From: Prauserella endophytica
GTDB lineage: Bacteria; Actinomycetota; Actinomycetes; Mycobacteriales; Pseudonocardiaceae
Assembly: GCF_005146945.1 (NCBI RefSeq)
Contig: NZ_SWMS01000003.1
Location: 186,001-250,000, forward strand
DNA length: 64,000 nt
Reading direction: 5' to 3'
Shown here: positions 35,986 through 44,457 of the stretch, piece by piece
Numbering within the stretch: position 1 is the first letter of the stretch
How the letters are laid out: every line of letters starts with the position of its first letter
Translations under genes and position numbers: made by a program
Notes under the pieces: model-generated
Told to the model about the DNA's origin: nothing
Databases searched by the model: none
What the model saw: only the letters and a program-made list of their open reading frames with translations

Positions 35986-37170
35986 ATGCCCAGTCACCGC
36001 AGCGCCGCCGCACTCGACCCGCGCGACTTCCTCGCGATCGACCACCTGCTCTCGGACGAGGAGCGCGACATCCGCGATGTCGTGCGGTCCTTCGTCCGCG
36101 ACAACGTCGTCCCGAACGTGGGCGAGTGGTTCGAGGAGGGCCGGATTCCCCGTGAACTGCCGCGTGAGCTGGGCAAGCTCGGCGTGCTCGGCATGCACCT
36201 CGACGGCTACGGCTGCGCAGGGGCCAGCGCGACCGCCTACGGCCTCGCGTGCCTGGAACTGGAGGCGGGCGACAGTGGCGTGCGCAGCCTCGTGTCGGTG
36301 CAGGGCTCGCTCGCGATGTACGCGATCCACCGCTGGGGCTCCGAGGAGCAGAAGCAGGAGTGGCTGCCGCGCATGGCGGCGGGGGAGGCCGTGGGCTGCT
36401 TCGGCCTGACCGAGCCCGACTCCGGCTCCGACCCCGGTTCGATGCGCACCTACGCCCGCCGCGACGGCGACGACTGGATCCTGCGCGGCCAGAAGATGTG
36501 GATCACCAACGGCTCCCTCGCCGATGTCGCCGTGGTGTGGGCCAGCACCGACGAGGGCGTGCGCGGTTTCGTGGTCCCGAAGGGCACCAAGGGTTTCACG
36601 ACGCAGGACATCCACAGCAAGATGTCGCTGCGCGCGTCGGTGACCTCCGAGCTGATCCTCGACGAGGTGCGCCTGCCCTCCTCGGCGATGCTGCCGGGCG
36701 CGACGTCGCTGCGCGGACCGCTGTCGTGCCTCAACGAGGCGCGTTACGGCATCGTGTGGGGCGCCGCCGGTGCCGCGCGCGCGTGCTACGAGGCCGCGCT
36801 CGACTACAGCACCACGCGCGTGCAGTTCGGCAAGCCCATCGCCTCGTTCCAGCTGCAGCAGCAGAAGCTCGCGAACATGGCACTGGAGGTGAACCGCGCG
36901 ACGCTGCTGGCACTGCACCTCGGCCGGATGAAGGACGAGGGCAGGCTGCGCCCCGAGCACGTCAGCATGGGCAAGCTGGGCAACGTCAACGCCGCGCTCG
37001 ACGTGGCGCGCACGGCGCGGCAGGTGCTCGGCGCCAACGGGATCACGCTGGAGTACCCGGTGATCCGGCACATGAACAACCTGGAGTCGGTGGTGACCTA
37101 CGAGGGCACCGCGGACGTGCACTCGCTCGTCATCGGCGGTGCCGTCACCGGGATCCAGGCGTTCCGCTGA
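35986..37170 (+). CDS. Glutaryl-CoA dehydrogenase-like acyl-CoA dehydrogenase
   Basis: Flavoprotein of 394 residues. It has FGLTEPDSGSDPGSM and WITNGSLADVAVVWA in the FAD and substrate region, QFGKPIASFQL, and the catalytic base Glu373 in TYEGTADVHSL at the position used by glutaryl-CoA and short-chain dehydrogenases. The overall pattern matches GcdH, which oxidises and decarboxylates glutaryl-CoA to crotonyl-CoA. AAGGAGA precedes the ATG at ten bases. With the divergent CoA transferase and the downstream GntR regulator it makes a compact glutarate/lysine catabolism module. Confidence 0.92.
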   Translation: MPSHRSAAALDPRDFLAIDHLLSDEERDIRDVVRSFVRDNVVPNVGEWFEEGRIPRELPRELGKLGVLGMHLDGYGCAGASATAYGLACLELEAGDSGVRSLVSVQGSLAMYAIHRWGSEEQKQEWLPRMAAGEAVGCFGLTEPDSGSDPGSMRTYARRDGDDWILRGQKMWITNGSLADVAVVWASTDEGVRGFVVPKGTKGFTTQDIHSKMSLRASVTSELILDEVRLPSSAMLPGATSLRGPLSCLNEARYGIVWGAAGAARACYEAALDYSTTRVQFGKPIASFQLQQQKLANMALEVNRATLLALHLGRMKDEGRLRPEHVSMGKLGNVNAALDVARTARQVLGANGITLEYPVIRHMNNLESVVTYEGTADVHSLVIGGAVTGIQAFR

Positions 37171-37193
37171 CGAGACACGGATAGGGTCGAGCG

Positions 37194-37862
37194 GTGAGCA
37201 CGCGTCAGTCCGGCCCCGGCACCACGGCACAGCACGCGCTGGAGGGCCTGCGCCGGGCCATCATCGCCGGCGACCTCCGGCCGGGCCAGCGGGTCCGGCA
37301 GGAGGAGATCGCCGACAACCTCGGCGTGAGCGTCGCGCCGGTGCGCGAGGCGCTGCGGGTGCTGGAGCAGGAGGGCCAGGTCGAGTACCGGCCCCGGCGC
37401 GGCTACTTCATCACCGAGCTGTGGGCGAGCGACCTCGCGGAGATCTACGCGCTGCGGCAGCTCCTCGAGGAGCGGGCCGCGCGCAAGGCGCTGCCCACCC
37501 TCGACGACGACGCCATCGAGCGGATCGCGCTCGCGGCCCGCGACTGCGCGGAGGCGGCCGAGCGCGGGGATGTCGCGGCGGAGCTCGCCGCCAACCGCCG
37601 GTTCCACTTCGGCATGCTGGAGTCGCCGGACCAGGTGCACACGATGCGCCTGATCCGGCTGCTCTGGGACTCCACGGAGTCCTATCGCGCGCTGTACTAC
37701 AACTCGCCGGAGGAGCGGGCCGAGACGGTGCACGCGCACGACGCGATCCTGGAGGCGGTGCGCCGCCGCGACGCCGACGCGCTCGTCGCGGAGCTGGACG
37801 CGCACCGCTCCCGCGCGCTGGAGGTCCTCACGGGCATCCTCGACGGCGACGGCGAGCGGTAG
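37194..37862 (+). CDS. GntR-family (FCD) transcriptional regulator
   Basis: Repressor of 222 residues. The winged helix at about 10-75 (RVRQEEIADNLGVSVAPVREAL) is followed by an all-helical FCD effector domain (ELWASDLAEIYALRQLLEERAA; NRRFHFGMLE; HAHDAILEAVRRRDADALV) with His residues that usually bind a metal and an organic acid. It starts with GTG 23 bases after the dehydrogenase and is probably cotranscribed. The likely operator is the palindrome at 35928, and the likely ligand glutarate or a related dicarboxylate. Confidence 0.92.
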   Translation: MSTRQSGPGTTAQHALEGLRRAIIAGDLRPGQRVRQEEIADNLGVSVAPVREALRVLEQEGQVEYRPRRGYFITELWASDLAEIYALRQLLEERAARKALPTLDDDAIERIALAARDCAEAAERGDVAAELAANRRFHFGMLESPDQVHTMRLIRLLWDSTESYRALYYNSPEERAETVHAHDAILEAVRRRDADALVAELDAHRSRALEVLTGILDGDGER

Positions 37863-37940
37863 CGTCACGAACCGGACACGAAAACCGCCCGGGTGCAATG
37901 CGCCCGCCCCTTCCCGCGTGGGTAGGGGTGGAGGTGGTTC

Positions 37941-38459
37941 GTGGACGGTCACGGCGTGGCGGCGGACCTCGAGGCGTGGATCGACGTCCACGGCGGTGCC
38001 CTGCTGCGCTTCGCCTACCTCCTGACGGCCGACCGCGACCGCGCGGCGGACGCCGTGCAGGACGCGCTGGTGGCGGCCTACCCGAGGTGGGAGCGGATCG
38101 TCGCGCACGGTGACCCCGGCGCGTACCTGCGGCGCAGCGTCGTCAACGCCCACACCTCGCGGTGGCGGAGGTCGCTGCGCCGGGAACAGCCCGTTGCCGA
38201 CGTCGCGGGGCTGGCCGGGCAAATCGACGACCCCGCGGACCGCATCGCCATCGAGGACGCGCTGTGGCTGCTGTGCCGCTCGCTGCCCCGCAAACAGCGC
38301 GCGGCCGTGGTCCTGCGCTACTACGAGGGCCGCTCGGACGCGGAGATCGCGGCCACGCTCGACTGTTCGGTCAGCACCGTGCGTTCGCAGATCCACCGTG
38401 CGCTCGCGACGTTGCGGACCCGGCTGGCCGATGACGAGGAGGAGGTCAGCTCGCCATGA
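37941..38459 (+). CDS. ECF sigma factor, SigE-family
   Basis: Sigma factor of 172 residues. Region 2 contains LRFAYLLTADRDRAADAVQDAL and region 4 contains LPRKQRAAVVLRYYEGRSDAEIAATL with STVRSQIHRAL. This is the SigE-family ECF group common in actinomycetes, which is often paired with a small membrane protein rather than a ZAS anti-sigma factor. GGAGG lies ahead of the GTG. It overlaps the next gene by ATGA, so the downstream protein is the probable regulator or effector. Confidence 0.93.
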   Translation: MDGHGVAADLEAWIDVHGGALLRFAYLLTADRDRAADAVQDALVAAYPRWERIVAHGDPGAYLRRSVVNAHTSRWRRSLRREQPVADVAGLAGQIDDPADRIAIEDALWLLCRSLPRKQRAAVVLRYYEGRSDAEIAATLDCSVSTVRSQIHRALATLRTRLADDEEEVSSP

Positions 38460-39532
38460 CCGAGCAGGACGACCGGATCGCCGAGGCGCTGACCGGGGCG
38501 CTGCGCCGCCACGCCGAGGGGGCACCCTCCTCCGACGGTCTGGCCGAGCGGGTGCTCGCGAGAACGTCCACCCGGCGGACGCGGCGCGGGTTCGGGGCGG
38601 TGGCGGCCGTGGTGCTCGCCGTCGTGGTGCTGTCGCTCGGGGCCGTGTTGCTGGCTCAGGACAGGGGCGGCGACCCGGTGGCGGAGCCGGTGCTTCCGCA
38701 GGGCTGGCGGTGGGAGTCGTACCGGGGCGTCGCGATCGGGGTACCCACGTCGTGGGGCTACGGGGTTCCCGGCCCGAGCTGGTGCTCGAGGACCCCGGAA
38801 GCGGAGCGACCGCCGTTGAGGTCCGGCGCGGTCGGCAGGCCCGCCGGCATGCGGGCGGTCGGCTGCCCTTCGCAGTACCCGCCCCTGGCCGAGCGGGAGC
38901 AGTGGCTGACGTTCGAGGACTCCGGAGAGGTGGGCATCCGCGAGTTCGACGGGGGCTGGGTGGAGGAGACGCGGGAGCTCGACGGCGTGTTCGTGACGCT
39001 GTTCTCCGCGAACGACGCGTTGCGGGCGCAGGTGCTCGGCACGCTGCGGCCCACGAGCGAGGAGCTCGCCCTCGGGTGCGGACCGATGCATCCCGCCGCG
39101 GAGGGCCGCGGCTACCGGCCGGAGCCGGGTGGACCGCTGGCGCCGGGCGAGGTCCGGTCGGTCTCGGTCTGCCGTTACGCCCGCAGCGACGCCGTGCCGA
39201 GCGGGCCGCCACTGCTCGCGGCACGCGTGGTGAGCGGTGACGAGGCGCTGCGGCTCGCCTCGGCGGTGCTGACGGCGCCGGAGGGCGCGGGCCCCGACGA
39301 TCCGGAGAGCTGCGCGCCCGAGTACGACTACGGCCCGGAGCTGATCCTGCTGCACCTGCGTGCCGACGACCGGTCCCAGGAGGTGCTCGTGCGCTACGCG
39401 GGCTGCGAGGGCAACGGCACCGACGACGGCACCACCCGCCGCGCCCTCACCGGCGACCTCATGTGGGCCCTCGACGCCCCGCCGACGAGCCCCGGCCAGT
39501 TCCAGGTGGTGGTGGCGCAGCTGATGCGCTGA
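38456..39532 (+). CDS. Membrane-anchored protein coupled to the ECF sigma factor
   Basis: Protein of 358 residues with a cytoplasmic N-terminus of about 45 residues, one transmembrane helix (46-67) and a large extracytoplasmic part rich in Trp, Gly and several cysteines (for example GPSWCSR, VGCPSQ, ALGCGP, ESCAPE, YAGCEG). I recognise no domain. The topology (short inside segment with DRIAEALTGALRRHA, one membrane span, outside sensor) is that of an anti-sigma factor, and the four-base overlap with the sigma gene supports that job. It has no zinc-binding HxxxCxxC motif. Confidence 0.75.
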   Translation: MTEQDDRIAEALTGALRRHAEGAPSSDGLAERVLARTSTRRTRRGFGAVAAVVLAVVVLSLGAVLLAQDRGGDPVAEPVLPQGWRWESYRGVAIGVPTSWGYGVPGPSWCSRTPEAERPPLRSGAVGRPAGMRAVGCPSQYPPLAEREQWLTFEDSGEVGIREFDGGWVEETRELDGVFVTLFSANDALRAQVLGTLRPTSEELALGCGPMHPAAEGRGYRPEPGGPLAPGEVRSVSVCRYARSDAVPSGPPLLAARVVSGDEALRLASAVLTAPEGAGPDDPESCAPEYDYGPELILLHLRADDRSQEVLVRYAGCEGNGTDDGTTRRALTGDLMWALDAPPTSPGQFQVVVAQLMR

Positions 39533-39592
39533 CCCCGTGACCCCACCTCATTCGCCGCGGTCGGGTACACGCTGTGTGCGCTACGCGAGCGC

Positions 39593-40561
39593 TCAGGCCG
39601 CGGCCTCCTCGTCGGCCGGGGCCGGCGTGCCGCGCCGCGCCCAGAACGTGGCGAGCAGCGCGCCGGACACGTTGTGCCACACCGAGAACAGCGCGGCCGG
39701 CAACGCGGCGAGCGGGGCGAAGTGCGTCGTCGCGAGGCTTGCGGCCAGGCCGGAGTTCTGCATTCCCACCTCGAAACTGACAGCGCGGCCGGCGGACTCG
39801 TCGAGGCCGGTGAGCCGGGCGGCGGTGTACCCGAGCAGCAGCCCGGCGCAGTTGTGGGCGATCACCGCGAGCACGAGCAGCAGGCCGCTGGTCAGGATCA
39901 CGTCGGCGTTGGCGCCGACCACGGCGGCCACCACGAGCAGGATGCCGCCCGACGACACGAGCGGAAGGTACGGCAGCACCCGCGCGACGAGGCGGCCCGC
40001 CAGCGCGCGGACCACCACGCCCGCCACGATGGGCAGCAGCACCACCTGGAGGATCGACGAGAACAGGTCGCCGAAGCCGACGGGCAGGTCCGATCCGGCC
40101 AGCCACAGCACCAGCAACGGGGTCAGCAGCGGCGCGAGCAGGGTCGACACGGAGGTCAGCGTCACCGACAGTGCCACGTCGCCCCTGGCGAAGTAGACGA
40201 TCACGTTCGAGGCCGTGCCGCCGGGCGCGGCGCCCACGAGGATCATGCCGATCATCAGCATGCCGCTGAAGCCGAACAGCGAGCCGATGCCCCACGCCGT
40301 CAGCGGCATGATCAGGTACTGGGCGAGCAGGCCGATCAGCACGGCGTGCGGACGGCGCAGCACCAGCGCGAAGTCCGCGGCGCGCAGGGTCAGCCCCATG
40401 CCGAACATGATCACGCCGAGCAACACGGGCACGTAGCCGGAGAGCTGCGCGGCCTGGTCCGGCACGACCATGCCCGCGAGCGCGCCGAGCAGCACGAGCA
40501 GCGCGAACCACCGGCCCGCGAAGTCGGCGACCTTCCTCAAGACACCCCGCTGCTCTGCCAT
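39593..40561 (-). CDS. BASS-family (bile acid:sodium symporter) transporter
   Basis: Membrane carrier of 322 residues with nine to ten helices. Conserved BASS marks are MFGMGLTLR, the helix-4 crossover GGTASNVIVYFARGD, FEVGMQNSGLA and PAALFSVWHNVSG. Members import bile acids, pantoate, pyruvate or other organic anions with sodium. GCGGAGGAC precedes the ATG. The gene is monocistronic in appearance, convergent with the ECF pair. The substrate is unknown. Confidence 0.92.
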   Translation of the reverse strand: MAEQRGVLRKVADFAGRWFALLVLLGALAGMVVPDQAAQLSGYVPVLLGVIMFGMGLTLRAADFALVLRRPHAVLIGLLAQYLIMPLTAWGIGSLFGFSGMLMIGMILVGAAPGGTASNVIVYFARGDVALSVTLTSVSTLLAPLLTPLLVLWLAGSDLPVGFGDLFSSILQVVLLPIVAGVVVRALAGRLVARVLPYLPLVSSGGILLVVAAVVGANADVILTSGLLLVLAVIAHNCAGLLLGYTAARLTGLDESAGRAVSFEVGMQNSGLAASLATTHFAPLAALPAALFSVWHNVSGALLATFWARRGTPAPADEEAAA

Positions 40562-40605
40562 GTCCTCCGCCAGGATCGTTCCGACTGGGCCGGTCGATCA
40601 CTGTA

Positions 40606-40625
40606 GGACACGGACGGGTGTGTCC
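40606..40625. terminator. Small hairpin between FMN reductase and BASS genes
   Basis: GGACAC (40606-40611) and GTGTCC (40620-40625) form a six-base perfect stem with an eight-base loop. It begins just inside the 68-base gap between the stop of the gene at 40630 and the start of the gene at 40561, both minus strand. It could end transcription of the reductase or lie in the leader of the transporter; no U-tract follows. Confidence 0.35.
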
Positions 40626-40629
40626 CGCC

Positions 40630-41250
40630 TCACCCAGCGGGGTACTGGTTCGCGCGCAGCAGCCGCGCCAGGTGCGCGGCGTTGCGGGCAAGGGTCGCGT
40701 TGGTGGAGGCCACGGCCTTCGGCGTCTCGTCGAGGTCCTGGTAGTCGGTGGGGTTCATGGCCTCGCTGTTCCAGTAGGTGCCGCCCTGTGCGGGAATGGT
40801 GAAGCCGGTGTCGGCGAGCGCCTGGTACAGGTCCGCGGTGATCTTGTGCGCGCCGTCCTCGTTGCCCACCACGGCGGTGACGGCGACCTTGCCGAACATC
40901 GACGGCCTGCCCTCGTCGTCGGTCTCCGACAGCTCCGCGTCGAGCCGCTCCAGCACGCGCTGGGCGACGCTGGACATGTGCCCCACCCAGGTCGGCGTCG
41001 AGATCAGGAGGATGTCCGCCTCGGCGATCCGCTCGCGTAGCCGTGGCCACTCGTCGCCGTCGCCCATGTCGGGCTCCACGCCGGGCTTGATGTCGTGGTC
41101 CACCACGCGCACCACATCACCCTCAACGCCGTGGGACTTCAGCTCGCCGAGCACTTGCTCGGCGATGAGCTGGCTGCTCGAGCGTTCGGTCGACGGTTTT
41201 AGGCTGCACGCGAGGGCGAGCGCGCGCAGCGGAGCGTTGGTGGACGTCAT
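40630..41250 (-). CDS. NADPH-dependent FMN reductase/flavodoxin-fold protein
   Basis: Flavodoxin-like protein of 206 residues. ALACSLKPSTERSSSQLI is the phosphate-binding loop, STPTWVGHMSSVAQRVLERLD the second FMN loop, and GNEDGAHKITADLYQALADTGF follows. Relatives are annotated as NADPH-dependent FMN reductases or quinone reductases of the WrbA/NQO type. The ATG at 41250 is used; longer frames are spurious. The gene lies 28 bases downstream of the kinase gene and may share its transcript, fitting the redox theme. Confidence 0.88.
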   Translation of the reverse strand: MTSTNAPLRALALACSLKPSTERSSSQLIAEQVLGELKSHGVEGDVVRVVDHDIKPGVEPDMGDGDEWPRLRERIAEADILLISTPTWVGHMSSVAQRVLERLDAELSETDDEGRPSMFGKVAVTAVVGNEDGAHKITADLYQALADTGFTIPAQGGTYWNSEAMNPTDYQDLDETPKAVASTNATLARNAAHLARLLRANQYPAG

Positions 41251-41278
41251 GCCGGGCGGGTACCCGGTGCGCCGGCGA

Positions 41279-42703
41279 CTATGCGGGTTCGGGGCGCAGC
41301 GGCAGGCGGACCTGGAACCGGGTGTCGCCGGGAACGGACTCCACGCGCAGGTCGCCCCGGTGCTTCTTGACCACGATCCGCCACGAGATGTCCAGCCCGA
41401 GTCCGGTGCCCTCGCCGAACGGCTTCGTGGTGAAGAACGGGTCGAAGATCCGGCCGCGGATCTCGGCTGGCACGCCGGGGCCGGTGTCACCGATCTCGAC
41501 CAGCAGACGGTCGCCGTCGGCGGCCGTGCGCACTGTGAGCATGCCGCTGCCGCCCATCGCCGACACCGCGTTGTCGATCAGATTGGTCCAGACCTGGTTG
41601 AGCTCCGCGGCGTAGACGGGGATCGGCGGCAGGTTCCGGTCGTAGTCCTTGACCACGGTGACGCCGTCTCCGATCTTGCGGCCCAGCATGGTGAGCGTGC
41701 TGTCGAGCAGCTCGTGCACGTCGACCGTCCTATTAGGAGCGCGGTCGAGCTGGCTGTACTGCTTGGCCGCGCCGACGAGGCTGGAGACCCGCGTGGTGGA
41801 GTCCTCGATCTCGCTCATCAGCTGCTCGGTCTCGATGGTGTAGTACAGCCAGCGGATGGCGCCCTCCAGATGGCTGGACTCGCCGACGGTCGCGGCGACC
41901 TTCTCCAGCCAGTCCGGTCCGAGGCCGGCCGCCACGAACGTCGACGCCATCTCCCAGCCGCCGCCGATGCCGTGGTCGTCGAGCCAGTCGGAGGCGGCGT
42001 CCTCGCGGTCGCCCGCTTCGATGGGGCTCAGCGCCGTGGCCTTGGCGGCGTGCTCGACGGCGTCCTCCTGAAGCAGGATCAGCGACTCGAGGGTGGCCCG
42101 GTCGAACGGGCCCGCGGCGATGAGCCTCAGCTTGTGCCGCATCGCGGTGACGCGCTCGCGCAGCGCCCCGGTGGCCCGCACCGCCGCGGCGGCCGGGTTG
42201 TTCAGCTCGTGGGTGAGCCCCGCCGACAGCGACCCGAGCGCGAGCAGCCGCTCCCGCTGCCCGATGACCTGCTGGGTGTTGTGGAACCCGAAGAACAGGC
42301 CCTCCAGCATGTGCACGGCCATCGGGAACCACTCGCGCATCACCGTGGCGAGCTTCTCGGCGTCCAGCACGTAGAACCGGGACGGCTCGGTGACGGTGAG
42401 GGTGTTGTTGTAGGTCTGGGGCACACGGTCGCCGAGGTAGGCATGCCACGCCCCGGCGTAGACCCCGCGCTGTGTGGTGCGCTGGATCTCCACCTCGTCG
42501 TCGCCGACCTTCCTGGACAGCGCGACGCCGCCCTCGATGAGGACGTAGAAGCACGTGGCCGGGTCGCCCTCGGCGAAGAGGACGCCGGGCTCGACGGCCT
42601 TGACGTACCCCTCGTGGCACAGCCGGTCGAGCTGCTCGTCGGTGAGCTTCTCGAACAGAAAAAGGGTGCGCAGCTCTTCGGCGTCGCAGGGCCGCGTGGT
42701 CAT
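41279..42703 (-). CDS. Histidine kinase with N-terminal cyclic-nucleotide-binding domain
   Basis: Soluble kinase of 474 residues without membrane helices. A Crp-like cNMP-binding fold spans about 8-130 (LFAEGDPATCFYVLIEGGVAL; VYAGAWHAYLGDRVPQTYNN). The phospho-acceptor helix has His165 in SAGLTHELNNPAAAA. The catalytic domain has the N box NLIDNAVSAM and the G boxes GDTGPGVPAEI and GEGTGLGLDIS. It overlaps the upstream receiver/TrxR gene by ATGA. Pairs of this type occur together in many actinomycetes, and the kinase should phosphorylate the receiver at Asp75 of its partner. Confidence 0.92.
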   Translation of the reverse strand: MTTRPCDAEELRTLFLFEKLTDEQLDRLCHEGYVKAVEPGVLFAEGDPATCFYVLIEGGVALSRKVGDDEVEIQRTTQRGVYAGAWHAYLGDRVPQTYNNTLTVTEPSRFYVLDAEKLATVMREWFPMAVHMLEGLFFGFHNTQQVIGQRERLLALGSLSAGLTHELNNPAAAAVRATGALRERVTAMRHKLRLIAAGPFDRATLESLILLQEDAVEHAAKATALSPIEAGDREDAASDWLDDHGIGGGWEMASTFVAAGLGPDWLEKVAATVGESSHLEGAIRWLYYTIETEQLMSEIEDSTTRVSSLVGAAKQYSQLDRAPNRTVDVHELLDSTLTMLGRKIGDGVTVVKDYDRNLPPIPVYAAELNQVWTNLIDNAVSAMGGSGMLTVRTAADGDRLLVEIGDTGPGVPAEIRGRIFDPFFTTKPFGEGTGLGLDISWRIVVKKHRGDLRVESVPGDTRFQVRLPLRPEPA

Positions 42704-44397
42704 GGCTTCTCCAGGTAGCGGTGGACGAGTGCGACCGCCATCGCGCCGTCGCCGACGGCGGAGGCGACCCGCTTCATGGAGTCGGCGCGGGCGTCCCCGG
42801 CGACGAACACACCGGGCAGGCTGGTCTCGAGGTGGTAGGGGTCGCGGTCGAGCGTCCAGCCTGGTGGCCGTCTGCCGTCGACCACCAGGTCCGGTCCGGA
42901 GAGGACGAACCCGGCGTCGTCGCGGGCCACGACGCCGTCGAGCCAGCCGGTGTGGGGGCTGGCGCCGATGAACACGAACAGCCACGACGCGTCGATCGTC
43001 TCCACGGCGCCGCTGGGGATGTGCCGCAGCTCGAGCTTGTCGAGGTGCTCGGTGCCGTGTGCCGCCACCACCTCGGTGCACGGGCGGACCGAGACGTTCG
43101 GCAGCGTGGCGATCTGCTGGATCAGGTAGTGCGACATCGACGCCTCCAGCGACGGGCCGCGCACCAGGAGGGTCACCGACCGGGCGTGCTGGGCGAAGTG
43201 GACGGCGGCCTGCCCCGCGGAGTTGGCCCCGCCGACGATGTAGACGTCCTCGTTGGCGCAGTTGGCGGCCTCGGTGAGCGCGGAGCCGTAGAACACGCCG
43301 CGGCTGGTGAGCTCGCCGCAGCCGGGTGCGCCGAGCTGCCGGTAGGTCACGCCCGTGGCGAGAATGACCGCGTGGGCGTGCAGCTCGGAGCCGTCGGCGA
43401 AGCGGACCGACCGTGCGGAGCCGTTGGCCTCGAGGCCGACCGCGTGGCGGGTGGTCAGCACCTCGGCGCCGAACCTGGTGGCCTGCCGGCGCGCGCGGTC
43501 GGTGAGCTGCGAGCCGGACACGCCGTCGGGGAAGCCGAGGTAGTTCTCGATGCGGGAGCTCTGCCCGGCCTGACCTCCGGTGGCGGTGCGCTCGACGAGC
43601 ACGGTGCGCAACCCCTCCGACGCCGCGTAGACGGCCGCGCCGAGCCCCGCCGGCCCGCCGCCGATCACGACGACGTCGTAGAAGTCGGCCGACGGCACCG
43701 TCGAGAGCCCGACGCGCTCGGCCAGCTCGGCGTCGCTCGGTTCGATCAGTGTCTCGCCGCCGGGCGCGACCACGACGGGCAGCCGCAGCCCGTCGGTGCC
43801 CGCCGCGTCGAGCAGCCGCCTGCCGTCGGGCTCGTCGGCGAGGTACCAGCGGTATGCGATCTGGTTGCGCGCCAGGAAGTCGCGGACCTCGTGCGACCGG
43901 GCGGACCAGCGGTGGCCGACCACCCTGGTCTCGGTCACCGGCGTGTGGTCGGCGGTGCGCCACGCGTCGAGCAGTGCGTCGACGACGGGGTAGAGCTTCT
44001 CCTCCGGCGGATCCCACGGCTTGAGCAGGTAGTGGTCGAGGTCCACCACGTTGATCGCGTCGATGGCGGCGCCCGTGTCGGCGTAGGCGGTGAGCAGCAC
44101 GCGCCGCGCGGCGGGGTAGAGGTCCATGGCCTGCTCGAGGAACTCGATCCCCGTCATGCCGGGCATCCGGTAGTCGGCGAGCAGCACGGCCACCTGGTCG
44201 CCGCGCAGGATCAGCTCGCGCAGTGCCTCCAGTGCGTGCTCGCCGGACTCGGCCCGCACGATCCGGTGGTGCTCGCCGTAGCGACGGCGCAGGTCCCGTG
44301 CCACGGCGCGGGAGATGCTCGGGTCGTCGTCCACGGTCAGCAGGACCGGTCTGAGGCCGGCCAGACTCTGGGTCACGGCGTCGAGTATGCCGCCCAT
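42700..44397 (-). CDS. Receiver domain fused to thioredoxin-reductase-like flavoprotein lacking the CxxC
   Basis: Protein of 565 residues with three parts. The receiver domain (about 15-140) has acidic VDDDP, phospho-acceptor Asp75 in LLADYRMPG, LLTAYAD and Lys in YLLKPWD. A thioredoxin-like domain (about 155-230) lacks redox cysteines. The TrxR-like FAD/NADPH module (240-565) has VVIGGGPAGLGAAVYA, ATGVTYRQLGAPG, VYIVGGANSAGQAA and VFVAGDAR. Where thioredoxin reductases have CATC, this protein reads FYGSALTEAANC, so no disulfide pair exists. Phosphorylation by the overlapping kinase may gate an NADPH oxidase-like activity. The ATG at 44397 has no good ribosome site. Confidence 0.9.
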   Translation of the reverse strand: MGGILDAVTQSLAGLRPVLLTVDDDPSISRAVARDLRRRYGEHHRIVRAESGEHALEALRELILRGDQVAVLLADYRMPGMTGIEFLEQAMDLYPAARRVLLTAYADTGAAIDAINVVDLDHYLLKPWDPPEEKLYPVVDALLDAWRTADHTPVTETRVVGHRWSARSHEVRDFLARNQIAYRWYLADEPDGRRLLDAAGTDGLRLPVVVAPGGETLIEPSDAELAERVGLSTVPSADFYDVVVIGGGPAGLGAAVYAASEGLRTVLVERTATGGQAGQSSRIENYLGFPDGVSGSQLTDRARRQATRFGAEVLTTRHAVGLEANGSARSVRFADGSELHAHAVILATGVTYRQLGAPGCGELTSRGVFYGSALTEAANCANEDVYIVGGANSAGQAAVHFAQHARSVTLLVRGPSLEASMSHYLIQQIATLPNVSVRPCTEVVAAHGTEHLDKLELRHIPSGAVETIDASWLFVFIGASPHTGWLDGVVARDDAGFVLSGPDLVVDGRRPPGWTLDRDPYHLETSLPGVFVAGDARADSMKRVASAVGDGAMAVALVHRYLEKP

Positions 44398-44423
44398 GGG
44401 GCATGACCAGAACCGGCTCCGCG

Positions 44424-44448
44424 GTTGGGGTCGTTCAGCGGCGGGTAC
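44424..44448 (+). promoter_or_regulatory. Sigma-B-like promoter candidate
   Basis: GTTG (44424-44427), 15 bases, then GGGTAC (44443-44448) fits the actinobacterial stress-sigma pattern GTTT-N15-GGGTAY with one mismatch. It ends ten bases before the ATG at 44458, so the transcript would be nearly leaderless or would use the next ATG at 44479. Confidence 0.4.
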
Positions 44449-44457
44449 GTGGTCCCC

